The notes under the pieces are model-generated. The model had not been told where the DNA came from and searched no databases. It saw nothing but the letters and a program-made list of their open reading frames with translations. Shown piece by piece: positions 36,263 through 45,278 of a stretch of DNA of 64,000 nt. Location of the stretch: the NCBI GenBank assembly GCA_903824725.1, contig CAIJXU010000064.1, positions 62,001 through 126,000 on the forward strand, given 5' to 3'. Position numbers and translations under genes: made by a program. Positions within the stretch are counted from its first letter, which is position 1, and each line of letters begins with the position of its first letter. The DNA is from an uncultured Bacteroidota bacterium. GTDB taxonomy: Bacteria; Bacteroidota; Bacteroidia; Chitinophagales; Chitinophagaceae.

Positions 36263-37030
36263 ATGGCAATGTTTAAATCAGGTAATCCAACCCTTACCGC
36301 AAAAATTTTTGACAAAAGTTTACATGAAAATGCAAGCGCTTTTGGTGTAATGAGTATTAGAGGCACCATGAATAAATTTGGATTTTTATTATTTATGGTC
36401 ATGGCTTCTGCTATGTATGTATGGAATATTTATGCCGAAGGCAATGTTGCTACTGCATCCACTTTAATGATTGCAGGCGCTATTGGCGGATTTGTATTAG
36501 CCATTGTAATGATGTTCAAACCTAATTGGGCTGGATATATTGCACCTGCTTATGGCATATTAGAAGGTTTATTTATTGGGGGCATCAGTGCTTTTTTTAA
36601 TGCAATGTTCCAAAAATCCTACCCCAATATTGTATTGCATGCAGTAGGCTTAACATTAGGAGTAGCACTCGCTATGTTTTTATTATATAATTTCCGAGTG
36701 ATCAGCGTCACTAATCGTTTGCGTTCAATCATTATGTCAGCAACCTTAGGTATTGGTTTATTTTACTTAATAGTATGGATTTTAGGCATGTTTGGTGTGG
36801 ACATGGGATTTGCTTTTGATAGTTCTCCATTAAGTATTGGGATCAGCTTATTTATTGTAGGTATTGCGGCACTCAATTTGTTATTAGACTTTGATGCGAT
36901 CGAAAAAGCAGCCGAAATGGGGGCACCAAAGTATATGGAATGGTATAGTGCTTTTGGACTATTGGTGACATTAGTTTGGTTGTACCTTGAAATTTTAAGA
37001 CTATTAAGCAAGTTAAACTCTAGAAACTAG
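36263..37030 (+). CDS. Bax inhibitor-1/YccA-family membrane protein
   Basis: 255 residues with seven hydrophobic helices and a roughly 40-residue hydrophilic N-terminus. The C-terminal part LNLLLDFDAIEKAAEMGAPKYMEWYSAFGLLVTLVWLYLEILRLL (spread over the last two helices) has the aspartates that form the pH-sensing pair in BI-1 proteins. Family members are calcium-permeable channels or bind FtsH (YccA). This belongs to the long Bax1-I branch common in Bacteroidota and Actinobacteria. Single gene with its own terminator. Confidence 0.9.
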   Translation: MAMFKSGNPTLTAKIFDKSLHENASAFGVMSIRGTMNKFGFLLFMVMASAMYVWNIYAEGNVATASTLMIAGAIGGFVLAIVMMFKPNWAGYIAPAYGILEGLFIGGISAFFNAMFQKSYPNIVLHAVGLTLGVALAMFLLYNFRVISVTNRLRSIIMSATLGIGLFYLIVWILGMFGVDMGFAFDSSPLSIGISLFIVGIAALNLLLDFDAIEKAAEMGAPKYMEWYSAFGLLVTLVWLYLEILRLLSKLNSRN

Positions 37031-37067
37031 AGGCATCTTTGCACTTTCAGTTATAAGAACTTATAGG

Positions 37068-37104
37068 AACAGTCTCGGGTGCATCACTCGGGACTGTTTT
37101 ATTT
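37068..37104 (+). terminator. rho-independent terminator after the BI-1 gene
   Basis: AACAGTC pairs with GACTGTT, extended by CGGGTG/CACTCG (one G-T wobble) around a 3-base loop, followed by TTTTATTT. Confidence 0.85.
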
Positions 37105-37137
37105 AAAGCACTTTTTTTTATCTGCCTATAAAAATGG

Positions 37138-37145
37138 TAAATTTG
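37138..37145 (+). promoter_or_regulatory. -7 promoter box of the fused E1 gene
   Basis: TAAATTTG, exact TAnnTTTG match, 17 bases before the ATG at 37163. A T-run lies where a -33 element (N19) would be. Confidence 0.4.
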
Positions 37146-37162
37146 AATTATAACCCTTTTGA

Positions 37163-39154
37163 ATGGATTTTAAGCGCGACAAGTTAGAGGAGGACCAATT
37201 AATTTATTTTTATCGTTCCTTGCTTTTGCCAAGAATGATAGAAGATAAAATGCTTGTGTTGTTGCGCCAAGGTAAAATTAGTAAGTGGTTTAGTGGTATT
37301 GGGCAGGAAGCCATTTCGGTAGGGGCTACATTGGCCATGGATATGAATGAATGGATTACGCCTTTGCATCGCAACTTAGGTGTGTTTACAGCAAGAAATA
37401 TGCCCTTGGTTGATTTGTTTAGACAATGGCAAGGTGATCCATCTGGTTATTCAAAAGCACGGGAACGAAGTTTTCATTTTGGGAGTAAAGCACATCATAT
37501 CTGTGGTATGATTTCACATTTGGGTCCTCAATTGGCAATTGCAGATGGGATTGCATTAGCCTATCAATTAAGAGGCCAATTAAAAGCCACACTTACATTT
37601 ACTGGAGAAGGTGGTACGAGTGAGGGGGATTTTCATGAAGCATTAAATGTGGCGTCTGTATGGGGACTCCCTGTTATTTTTTTAATAGAAAATAATGGAT
37701 ATGGATTAAGCACACCTACAACTGAACAATATCATTGTGATTATTTAGTTGACAAGGCAAAGGGTTATGGCATGGAAGGTGTGCGCATTGATGGTAATAA
37801 TATTTTAGAAGTATACCAAACTATTAAAGGAGCTAGAGAATATTGTATTAATGCCCAACGACCTTATCTTATTGAATGCACTACTTTCAGAATGCGAGGT
37901 CATGAGGAAGCAAGTGGTGTAAAATATGTTCCTAAAACATTAATGGAACAATGGTCTCGAAAAGATCCGATTAAAAATTATGAACAATTTTTAGTACGAG
38001 AAAAAGTATTGACCGAAATGCAAGTGGCGTCGATTCGTCATGAAATAAAAGAACATATTGAATCTGAATTAAAAATAGCCCTGCAGCCCGATCCATTGAC
38101 CTTGTCTATAGATCATGAGTTAATAGATGTTTACGCGCCTATCGTTGATAATACCATCACTCCTTTTGAAAAATTAAATAATCCCATTTTAACGACTAAG
38201 CGATTTATTGAAGCCATAAGTGATGCATTAAAACAATCCATGGTACTATATCCTGATTTGATTTTAATGGGTCAAGACATTGCTGAATATGGTGGTGCAT
38301 TTAAAGTAACCGAAGGCTTTGTTGAACAATTTGGAAAACAACGCATTCGTAATACACCTATTTGCGAAAGCGCTATTGTGGGCGCAGCATTGGGTTTAAG
38401 TATAGAAGGAGTGAAGTCGGTGGTGGAAATGCAATTTGCAGATTTTGTAACGATGGGATTTAATCAAATTGTAAATAACCTTGCTAAAATTCATTATCGA
38501 TGGGGCCAAAATGCGGATGTGGTCATAAGGATGCCAACAGGCGCAGGGGTTGGGGCTGGTCCATTTCATTCTCAATCCAATGAAGCTTGGTTTACTCATG
38601 TGCCTGGATTAAAAGTGGTATATCCTTCCAATCCGGCAGATGCAAAGGGGTTAATGATTGCCGCTTTAGCAGATCCTAATCCTGTTTTATATTTTGAACA
38701 TAAAGCATTGTATCGAAGTAAGAGTGGTGAAGTGCCAGATGAATATTATACAACGCCAATAGGCAAGGCAAAAATAATTAGTAGTGGAGAGGATGTTTGC
38801 ATTATTACTTATGGCATGGGCGTTGTATGGGCCCAACAATATCAGGAAGCAAATCCAAATATTTCTGTTTGTATTTTAGATTTACGCAGCTTAGCGCCTT
38901 TGGATTATGAATCTATAAAACAAGTGGTTCAAATGACGGGTAAGGTTTGTTTATTGCATGAAGATAATTTAACCGGAGGCATTGGAGGAGAAATGAGTGC
39001 CTGGATTGCAGAACATTGCTTTGAATTTTTAGATGCACCTATTTTTCGATGTGCATCATTAGACACACCGATCCCTTTTAATTTGGAATTAGAAAAACAA
39101 TACTTAGCCAATAGTAGGTTAGAAGAAACGATGCAGCGATTATTGACTTATTAA
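37163..39154 (+). CDS. 2-oxoacid dehydrogenase E1 component, alpha and beta subunits fused
   Basis: 663-residue thiamine diphosphate enzyme carrying both E1 halves in one chain. Residues 1-310 are the alpha part: FSGIGQEAISVGA, the catalytic-loop region and the TPP motif GEGGTSEGDFHEALNVASVWGLP ending in ENNGYG. A linker at about 310-340 joins the beta part (340-663: MGQDIAEYGGAFKVTEG, RNTPICESAIVGAALG, and PDAKG-like and LDLRSLAPLDYE segments). Close to branched-chain/pyruvate E1 of Bacteroidota. It should pair with an E2 acyltransferase such as the one at 60404, 21 kb away. Substrate (branched-chain oxoacids or pyruvate) cannot be decided by reading. Confidence 0.93.
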   Translation: MDFKRDKLEEDQLIYFYRSLLLPRMIEDKMLVLLRQGKISKWFSGIGQEAISVGATLAMDMNEWITPLHRNLGVFTARNMPLVDLFRQWQGDPSGYSKARERSFHFGSKAHHICGMISHLGPQLAIADGIALAYQLRGQLKATLTFTGEGGTSEGDFHEALNVASVWGLPVIFLIENNGYGLSTPTTEQYHCDYLVDKAKGYGMEGVRIDGNNILEVYQTIKGAREYCINAQRPYLIECTTFRMRGHEEASGVKYVPKTLMEQWSRKDPIKNYEQFLVREKVLTEMQVASIRHEIKEHIESELKIALQPDPLTLSIDHELIDVYAPIVDNTITPFEKLNNPILTTKRFIEAISDALKQSMVLYPDLILMGQDIAEYGGAFKVTEGFVEQFGKQRIRNTPICESAIVGAALGLSIEGVKSVVEMQFADFVTMGFNQIVNNLAKIHYRWGQNADVVIRMPTGAGVGAGPFHSQSNEAWFTHVPGLKVVYPSNPADAKGLMIAALADPNPVLYFEHKALYRSKSGEVPDEYYTTPIGKAKIISSGEDVCIITYGMGVVWAQQYQEANPNISVCILDLRSLAPLDYESIKQVVQMTGKVCLLHEDNLTGGIGGEMSAWIAEHCFEFLDAPIFRCASLDTPIPFNLELEKQYLANSRLEETMQRLLTY

Positions 39155-39195
39155 TCAAAAAATCCGCTTAAATTTTATTCTTTGGATCAAGTAAA

Positions 39196-39224
39196 CAAGC
39201 CTACCCGTTTATGGGGTAGGCTTG
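39196..39224. repeat. hairpin a of the post-E1 cluster
   Basis: CAAGCCTACCC/GGGTAGGCTTG, an 11-bp perfect stem with loop GTTTATG, followed by AAAAATCATTA. The same loop and 3' flank recur in hairpin c at 39305. May act in termination of the E1 transcript or of the opposite-strand dipeptidase. Confidence 0.75.
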
Positions 39225-39241
39225 AAAAATCATTAGATAAA

Positions 39242-39284
39242 AATGAATAAGCCTCTTAGATTTTTATCAAGAGGCTTATTCATT
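39242..39284. terminator. hairpin b of the post-E1 cluster, 16-bp perfect stem
   Basis: AATGAATAAGCCTCTT pairs perfectly with AAGAGGCTTATTCATT around an 11-base loop. It is one of the longest perfect stems in the window and sits between convergent genes, consistent with a bidirectional transcription stop, although U-tracts are weak on both strands. Confidence 0.65.
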
Positions 39285-39304
39285 AATTAGGGTTATTAAT
39301 AAAT

Positions 39305-39331
39305 CAAGGCCCTCGTTTATGGGGGGCCTTG
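39305..39331. repeat. hairpin c of the post-E1 cluster
   Basis: CAAGGCCCTC/GGGGGCCTTG (one T-G wobble) with loop GTTTATG, then AAAAAATCATTA. Loop and 3' flank copy those of hairpin a while the stem sequence differs, so base pairing has been kept while sequence changed. Confidence 0.75.
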
Positions 39332-39350
39332 AAAAAATCATTATAGGGAG

Positions 39351-39388
39351 TATCAATAACCCTTAATTTTTAATTAGGGTTATTGATA
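39351..39388 (-). terminator. hairpin d, overlapping the dipeptidase 3' end
   Basis: TATCAATAACCC pairs with GGGTTATTGATA, extended inward by TAATT/AATTA. The 3' arm (plus-strand sense) encodes the last residues and stop codon of the dipeptidase, so the terminator is built partly from coding sequence. A 13-base piece, AATTAGGGTTATT, also occurs at 39285-39297. Confidence 0.65.
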
Positions 39389-40527
39389 CGATACACGCGT
39401 AAAAAATTCCCTCCTAATACCTTACTTATATCTTTATTTGAATATCCACGTGCGATTAATGCTTTTGTAAATACAGGATAATCAACCACTGTTTTTAATT
39501 GTTTTGGGGCAGAATTGATACCATCAAAATCTGAACCCAGACCTACATGGTCAATGCCTATTAACTTAACAATATGATCAAAGTGTTGCATGAGTTGTTC
39601 TAAATCGGGTTTGATATTTTCACTTTCTGCAGGGTATTTATCTGATATCATTGTGAATGCATATTCGCGTTGAATTCCAGTAGCCAACAAGGAATCAATT
39701 TCGACGGTATGATTTTTTCTGAAGGCGGCATCTTTTTTTGAAAAATTACTATCTACAAATCCTGAGAAAAAATTTAAGCAAATTACACCACCATTTTTCC
39801 CAATTGCTTTAATTTGATCATCTTTCAAATTTCGAGAAACAGGACAAATACTATACGCATTACTATGCGAAGCAATCATGGGCTTTGTAGTTGTTTTAAT
39901 GGCATCCCAAAAAGTAGTTTCCCCTACATGTGATATGTCAACAATGATACCCAACTTATTCATTCGTTGAATAATTTCTTTTCCAAATGCAGAGAGTCCT
40001 TTATGTCCTGTGTATTTTGGATTTTTTTCGTCCGTATGTGAGCTGGCCCAGCTAGGTGAATTGTTCCAAGTCAATGTCATATAGCGAACACCTCTTTTAT
40101 AAAAAGTATCCAATCGGTTGATATCATCTTCAATCATATGACCACCTTCAACACCATATTGTGCCACTATGATATTTTGTTGAATCGCTTTTTGTATCTG
40201 TTTCCAAGTTTTTGCTACGACTATTTTATCTGGGTTCCTCGCTGCTACTGCATCCAGCGTATCCATTTCTCTCATTGCCCAAGCATAAGGGTTTACTTTG
40301 TCGCCATCGCACCAAATCGAAAATAATTGATAATCTACCCCTCCTTGCTTAAAACGGGCTAAATCTGAATGATTTATTCCTTTTAAATCCTGGTCCAAGC
40401 TCACTTTTTTCTCAATACAAGCAGTAAGACAGTCATTATGTGTATCCACTAGGACGGATTTAAAATGTATGGATTGTGCTTGGGCGCCTATTGTAAGGAG
40501 TAGTAAAAGGGTGCTTAAGTATTTCAT
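39370..40527 (-). CDS. secreted membrane-dipeptidase-type (M19) dipeptidase
   Basis: Zinc dipeptidase of the renal dipeptidase family, 385 residues from the ATG ending at 40527, which opens a clean signal peptide (MKYLSTLLLLLTIGAQAQ). A longer frame to 40575 would run into the prfA promoter region and is rejected. Metal and active-site motifs: DTHNDC (HxD, about 30), EGGHMIEDD (about 125), VDISHVGETTFWD (about 215), IASHSNAYS (about 238) and LGSDFDG (about 325). It likely hydrolyses dipeptides in the periplasm, complementing the POT transporter. Divergent from prfA. Confidence 0.93.
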   Translation of the reverse strand: MKYLSTLLLLLTIGAQAQSIHFKSVLVDTHNDCLTACIEKKVSLDQDLKGINHSDLARFKQGGVDYQLFSIWCDGDKVNPYAWAMREMDTLDAVAARNPDKIVVAKTWKQIQKAIQQNIIVAQYGVEGGHMIEDDINRLDTFYKRGVRYMTLTWNNSPSWASSHTDEKNPKYTGHKGLSAFGKEIIQRMNKLGIIVDISHVGETTFWDAIKTTTKPMIASHSNAYSICPVSRNLKDDQIKAIGKNGGVICLNFFSGFVDSNFSKKDAAFRKNHTVEIDSLLATGIQREYAFTMISDKYPAESENIKPDLEQLMQHFDHIVKLIGIDHVGLGSDFDGINSAPKQLKTVVDYPVFTKALIARGYSNKDISKVLGGNFLRVYRINNPN

Positions 40528-40562
40528 ACAATAGGATTGTTTTAATTGACAACTAAAATAAC

Positions 40563-40570
40563 TATTTTTG
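40563..40570 (+). promoter_or_regulatory. -7 promoter box of prfA
   Basis: TATTTTTG followed by C, exact TAnnTTTG match, 17 bases before the prfA ATG in the divergent gap with the dipeptidase gene. Confidence 0.45.
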
Positions 40571-40587
40571 CTCACCTAAAAACGACT

Positions 40588-41652
40588 ATGTTAGATAAAT
40601 TAGAAGCCATACAAGCCAGGTTTGAACAAGTGGGGGTGGCTTTGACCAATCCTGAGATCATCAACAATCAATCCGAATTCGGGAAGATGAGTAAGGAGTA
40701 TCGTGCCTTAGAAAAAATCATGAAGCCTTTTGAACGCTATAAAAGGGTTTTAGCCGATCATCAATTTGCGAAAGAAAGTTTAAATGGGGATGATCCCGAA
40801 ATGCGTGAATTGGGTAAATTGGAATTACCTGCTTTAGAAGAAGAAAAAGTACAATTAGAAAAGGACTTAACTAAATTATTAATACCCAAGGATCCGCAAG
40901 ATGATAAAAATGCGATCATTGAATTAAGAGCTGGCACCGGTGGTGATGAAGCCAGTTTATTTGTAGGTGATTTATTAACCATGTACACAAGGTATTGTCA
41001 AAAGAAAGGTTGGAAAGTGGCCATCGCAAGTGAAAACGAAGGAACTGTTGGAGGATATAAGGAAGTGATATTAGAAGTAACAGGGGAAGATGTGTATGGT
41101 ACCATGAAATTTGAAAGTGGAGTACACCGAGTACAACGCGTACCAAGTACCGAAACACAAGGCAGGGTGCATACTTCTGCTGCCACTGTTGCGGTGATGC
41201 CAGAAGCGGAAGAGGTTGATTTTGTTTTAAATCCTGCAGATGTAAAAATGGAAACTTCACGAAGTGGTGGTGCGGGTGGTCAAAATGTAAATAAAGTGGA
41301 AACTAAAGTAATGTTAACGCATATTCCAACAGGCACTGTTATTATTTGCCAAACGGAGCGTTCGCAATTAGGTAATAGAGAAAAAGCCATGGGGATGATG
41401 CGTACGAAATTATTTGAAGAGCAGGTTCGTAAGCAAGAAGATGAAATTTCTCGTCATCGTAAAACTTTGGTAAGTACTGGCGATCGAAGTGCAAAAATTA
41501 GAACCTACAACTGGCCACAGGGAAGGGTGACAGATCATCGAGTGGGAGTGACTTCTTATAATTTAGATGCAGTAATCAATGGTGAAATTGAAGAATTTAT
41601 TGAAGCTTTACAAGTTGCAGAAAATGCAGAAAAAATGTTAGTGCAACACTAA
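40588..41652 (+). CDS. prfA: peptide chain release factor 1
   Basis: Recognises UAA and UAG stop codons and triggers peptidyl-tRNA hydrolysis. 354 residues from the ATG at 40588; a TTG at 40546 is upstream of the promoter box and rejected. The GGQ motif is at 230-232 in [11 protein letters not shown]. The recognition loop is [15 protein letters not shown] (about 183-197), whose PxT-type signature marks RF1 rather than RF2. No programmed frameshift is present. Convergent with galE, 13 bases apart. Confidence 0.98.
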   Translation: MLDKLEAIQARFEQVGVALTNPEIINNQSEFGKMSKEYRALEKIMKPFERYKRVLADHQFAKESLNGDDPEMRELGKLELPALEEEKVQLEKDLTKLLIPKDPQDDKNAIIELRAGTGGDEASLFVGDLLTMYTRYCQKKGWKVAIASENEGTVGGYKEVILEVTGEDVYGTMKFESGVHRVQRVPSTETQGRVHTSAATVAVMPEAEEVDFVLNPADVKMETSRSGGAGGQNVNKVETKVMLTHIPTGTVIICQTERSQLGNREKAMGMMRTKLFEEQVRKQEDEISRHRKTLVSTGDRSAKIRTYNWPQGRVTDHRVGVTSYNLDAVINGEIEEFIEALQVAENAEKMLVQH

Positions 41653-41665
41653 TTATTTATACTTC

Positions 41666-42688
41666 TTATTTAGAAACAGCGATACTTTTTTCCCATTCCC
41701 AAGCGGTGCGCATCATATCGTCTAAGGAATAATTAATTTTCCATCCTAATTTTTGGACCGCATAATCATTGTTGGCATAAATAGCAATAATATCACCTGC
41801 TCTTCGAGGTCCAATTTGATAATTCAATTTCAATCCTGATACTTTTTCAAATGCCTGGATGGCTTCTAAAACAGTAATACCATTGCCTGTACCTAAATTA
41901 AAAATATCGCAAAGGTGAGGTTCGTTTTTTTTGATGGAATACTGAAGTGCTAAAGTATGCGCTCGTGCAATATCACATACATGAATGTAGTCGCGAATAC
42001 AACTACCATCTCTTGTATCATAATCATCACCATACACTTGCATCGTATCTAATTTACCAATAGCCGTTTGTGTGATGGCGGGTACTAAATTTTGTGGACG
42101 CCCAATAGGAAGCTCGCCAATTGCAGTGGAAGGATGTGCTCCCACTGGATTAAAATAGCGTAATAAAATAGTAGACAAAGGTTTTACAAAAGCTGTATCC
42201 TTAATAATGGTTTCGCCCATTTGCTTGGTGGCGCCATAAGGAGAAGCGGCTGGTTGTAATTCAGTTTGTTCAGTCACGGGAATGGAATGAGGATTGCCAT
42301 ATACAGTACAAGAAGAAGAAAATATAAAATGCATGGCCTTGTACTTGACCGCTAATTTTAATAAATGAACTAAGGAAAAAAGGTTGTTTTCGTAATATTC
42401 TAAAGGCATTTCTACCGATTCGCCTACTGCTTTAAAAGCGGCAAAATGTATAATACCAATGATGCTTGGGTTTTCTATAAAAATAGATTCGGTGGCTTGG
42501 GCATCTGTTAAATCGATAGCATAATTTTTTATTTTTTGCCCAGTAATTTTTTCGATTCCTGCTAATGTATGGTGGGATGACCTAGAAAAATTATCAACAG
42601 AAATAACATTAAAACCATTTTCGATTAAATCGACAATCGTATGGGCGCCAATGTATCCACAACCTCCAGTCACTAATATGGTTTGCAT
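41666..42688 (-). CDS. galE: UDP-glucose 4-epimerase
   Basis: Short-chain dehydrogenase-fold epimerase that interconverts UDP-glucose and UDP-galactose for glycan synthesis. 340 residues. NAD-binding TGGCGYIGAHT is at residue 7, SSSCTVYGNP near 125, and the catalytic YGATK tyrosine/lysine near 151. The RYFNPVGAHPS segment is classical GalE. It follows the sensor kinase gene by 37 bases on the same strand, so may share its transcript. No other sugar genes adjoin. Confidence 0.96.
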   Translation of the reverse strand: MQTILVTGGCGYIGAHTIVDLIENGFNVISVDNFSRSSHHTLAGIEKITGQKIKNYAIDLTDAQATESIFIENPSIIGIIHFAAFKAVGESVEMPLEYYENNLFSLVHLLKLAVKYKAMHFIFSSSCTVYGNPHSIPVTEQTELQPAASPYGATKQMGETIIKDTAFVKPLSTILLRYFNPVGAHPSTAIGELPIGRPQNLVPAITQTAIGKLDTMQVYGDDYDTRDGSCIRDYIHVCDIARAHTLALQYSIKKNEPHLCDIFNLGTGNGITVLEAIQAFEKVSGLKLNYQIGPRRAGDIIAIYANNDYAVQKLGWKINYSLDDMMRTAWEWEKSIAVSK

Positions 42689-42725
42689 GTTGAAAATTTA
42701 GAATTCAAAGTAACGAAAAATATCC

Positions 42726-43775
42726 TTAAGACATCGTATTAGGCAATGTAAAACCGACCGTCGTGCCCACATTTACCGCACTTCGAATGTGCATCTTCTC
42801 TTGGTGTGCTTCAAGTATATGCTTGCAAATGGCCAATCCAAGTCCAGTGCCGCCAATATCCCTACTTCGGGCATCATCAGTTCGATAAAAGCGTTCAGAT
42901 AATCTTGGAATATGTTCTTCTGCAATACCAATACCATCATCGCTAATTTCAATGAGCACTTTGCCGTCCTCTAATTTATAGACACTGGCAATAATTTGAC
43001 CATCTATTTTTCCATATTTAGCTGCATTGGAAAATATATTTACTAAAACCTGGTAAATTTTATTCTTATCTGCAAAAACAGTCATAGGCACTTCGCTACC
43101 TTTTTTAAAATGGAATTGGATATTTTTTTTAATGCCTTTGATGCTTAAATTTTGAGCCACTTCATTAATTAAATCTTGAATGATAAAGGAGTGTTTTAAA
43201 ATAGGGTCTTTACTAATTTCTAAATTAGTTATAGTGTCTACATCGTTTACAAGTTGCACTAGTCTTAACACATTTGCATGTGCTTGATGAATGAACTTTT
43301 TGTATTGCGCGGCGTCCTCTATTTCCCCATCACTTAATAGTTCAAGGTAACCTTGAATAGCAAATATGGGTGTCTTAATTTCATGAGATAAATTTTGTAA
43401 GAATTCTTTTCTAAATTCCTCATTGGATTGAAGGGTCTCAATTTCATTTGCTTTTTGAACAGCCCAGGCTTCCACATCTTCTCTCACTTCATCCATTCCC
43501 TTTTTAGGCAACAAGTATTTCTGATAAGCTTCTTCTCGCTTGCTTGCTTTGGTTTGTGCAATTAATTTGTAGATCAATTTTATTTTTCGGTAAATAAAAA
43601 AATCTAGAATCTGATGAATCAATAAATAAGAAATAATAAAACTGGCAATAAAATAAAAAATAAAATATTGCCAATCGTGCATTAACAAGTAAATGCTAAA
43701 AGCAATACAAATTGAAAGCAATAATGCAGTCAGTGCAGCGATTTGTTTTGGAGATAAATTTTTTTGCTTAAACAT
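42726..43775 (-). CDS. sensor histidine kinase (PhoR-like)
   Basis: 349 residues: two TM helices close together (about 12-32 and 36-59), no sizeable periplasmic domain, a short linker, then HisKA with phosphoacceptor His131 in NLSHEIKTP and an HATPase domain. ATPase boxes are N (NIFSNAAKYG), G1 (DDGIGI), F (ERFYRTD) and G2 (GGTGLGLAICK). The lack of a sensor domain suggests that it senses within the membrane or through a partner. Paired with the response regulator 48 bases upstream. The stimulus is unknown. Confidence 0.93.
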   Translation of the reverse strand: MFKQKNLSPKQIAALTALLLSICIAFSIYLLMHDWQYFIFYFIASFIISYLLIHQILDFFIYRKIKLIYKLIAQTKASKREEAYQKYLLPKKGMDEVREDVEAWAVQKANEIETLQSNEEFRKEFLQNLSHEIKTPIFAIQGYLELLSDGEIEDAAQYKKFIHQAHANVLRLVQLVNDVDTITNLEISKDPILKHSFIIQDLINEVAQNLSIKGIKKNIQFHFKKGSEVPMTVFADKNKIYQVLVNIFSNAAKYGKIDGQIIASVYKLEDGKVLIEISDDGIGIAEEHIPRLSERFYRTDDARSRDIGGTGLGLAICKHILEAHQEKMHIRSAVNVGTTVGFTLPNTMS

Positions 43776-43823
43776 AGTCTCAATGCCTATTGATATTCGA
43801 CTACGAAGGTATCTAATTTGGAA

Positions 43824-44507
43824 CTAATAATCGAATTTGTAACCGACGCCCTTCACCGTGGTAATACAATCAATGCCTAGCTTAGCTCTAATTTTACGAA
43901 TATGCACATCGATGGTTCGGTCACCCACTATGACATCATTGCCCCATACTTGCGATAATATTTCGTTTCTTAAAAAAACACGTCCTTTTTGTGCGGCTAA
44001 TAAATATAAAAGTTCAAATTCTTTTTTTGCTAAAACATATTGAACACCATTCAGTGTTGTTTTATATTGAGTAGGATCAATACTTAATCCATTGGTGATA
44101 ACAATTTTACTATCACCCGCACTTGGTTGAATTCTTCTGAAAAGGGCGGTGATCCTGCTGATCAATACTTTAGGGCTGATGGGTTTGCTTACAAAATCAT
44201 CTCCTCCTAATTCTAAGCCTTTGATATGAGATACTTCGTCATTTAATGCGGTTAATAAAACAATTAAAGTTTTATCAAATTGGGAATTACTTCTTAGGTA
44301 TTCACATACTTCAAAGCCGGTTCGCTTTGGCATCATGACATCCAATATAATACAATCAGGTTCAAATTGTTTTGCTTTTTCAATCGCGTCACTTCCATCC
44401 ACTGCAGTAATGACTTCAAAGCCTGCCTTTATTAAATGAAAGCTAATAATTTCGATGATGTCTGGTTCATCATCTGCAATCAATATTTTTAAAGGAGTAT
44501 CTGCCAT
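43824..44507 (-). CDS. OmpR/PhoB-family response regulator
   Basis: 227 residues. Receiver domain with acidic pair Asp12/Asp13, phosphoacceptor Asp56 in ILDVMMPKRTG, and the Lys of SKPISPK (about 106). A C-terminal winged-helix DNA-binding domain follows (about 130-225: LLYLLAAQKGRVFLRNEIL, VGDRTIDVHIRKIRAKL, then VKGVGYKFDY). Forms a two-component pair with the kinase just downstream. Targets are not visible. Confidence 0.95.
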   Translation of the reverse strand: MADTPLKILIADDEPDIIEIISFHLIKAGFEVITAVDGSDAIEKAKQFEPDCIILDVMMPKRTGFEVCEYLRSNSQFDKTLIVLLTALNDEVSHIKGLELGGDDFVSKPISPKVLISRITALFRRIQPSAGDSKIVITNGLSIDPTQYKTTLNGVQYVLAKKEFELLYLLAAQKGRVFLRNEILSQVWGNDVIVGDRTIDVHIRKIRAKLGIDCITTVKGVGYKFDY

Positions 44508-44515
44508 AATGAGTA

Positions 44516-44523
44516 CAAAAGTA
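44516..44523 (-). promoter_or_regulatory. -7 promoter box candidate for the response regulator operon
   Basis: TACTTTTG on the minus strand, exact TAnnTTTG match, eight bases before the ATG at 44507. A very short leader is predicted. Confidence 0.35.
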
Positions 44524-44597
44524 ATTCTTATATAGGAGAACCTACTTTAAGAATTCCGTTATCAAATTGTTAACTAAATCCTAGGAAATCAATCAAA

Positions 44598-45251
44598 TTA
44601 AGCTTTTAGAATGTGCTTAATATAGGGATTGAGCATTTTTTCCCTTCCCAATTGGGTCGCCGGTCCGTGTCCCGAATAAATGGTTAAACTATCTGGCAAA
44701 GGGAGTATTTGTTCTTTAATACTTTTAATTAAATCAAGAGGGTTAGACCCTGGCAGGTCTGTTCGGCCAACACCATCCTTAAAAATTAAATCGCCCCCAA
44801 GCATAAAATCTTGTTTTTCATGATAAAAGCACACACTTCCTGGTGAATGCCCAGGAGTGACTAATACTTTAAATTGGTCCATGCCAAATTGAATGATTTC
44901 GTCTTGCTCAATAAATTTAATTTCACCGATATAAGCTTCAGTGGGAACCCCCCATTTTTCAGCAGCTTCGGGCAAGCGGTCAAGGACTACTTTTTCATTG
45001 GGATGTATATGAACAGGGAGGTGATAGGTTTCACTAATATAATTATTGCCAAACACATGATCCAAATGGCAATGGGTATTCAAAAATAAAGTAGGCGTTA
45101 AATCATGCTGAGATAAAAATTGTTTCAATTGTGCTTTCTCAATTTTAGTATAACAGCCTGGATCCACAATGATGGCTTCCTTTTTTTCATTATATAAAAC
45201 ATAAGTGTTTTCCTGAAAGGCATTAAAGCAAAATTCTTTTATTGTTAACAT
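44598..45251 (-). CDS. MBL-fold hydrolase, glyoxalase II-like
   Basis: 217 residues from the ATG ending at 45251. The upstream ATG at 45278 touches the pyrD stop but adds nine residues not expected in the family, whose members begin close to MLTIKEFCFNAFQENTY. Zinc motif THCHLDH (His60, His62, Asp64, His65), then TPGHSPGS, GGDLIF and SGHGP. It probably hydrolyses a thioester such as a glutathione- or bacillithiol-type adduct, but the specific substrate is not readable. Follows pyrD on the same strand. Confidence 0.88.
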   Translation of the reverse strand: MLTIKEFCFNAFQENTYVLYNEKKEAIIVDPGCYTKIEKAQLKQFLSQHDLTPTLFLNTHCHLDHVFGNNYISETYHLPVHIHPNEKVVLDRLPEAAEKWGVPTEAYIGEIKFIEQDEIIQFGMDQFKVLVTPGHSPGSVCFYHEKQDFMLGGDLIFKDGVGRTDLPGSNPLDLIKSIKEQILPLPDSLTIYSGHGPATQLGREKMLNPYIKHILKA

Positions 45252-45278
45252 GTCAATTTTTGAATGGGGAAGTCGCAA

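Noticed and set aside
40916-41260. 114-codon open frame antisense to prfA
   Set aside because: Shadow of a highly conserved release-factor gene; Leu/Gln/Pro-rich translation typical of antisense frames.
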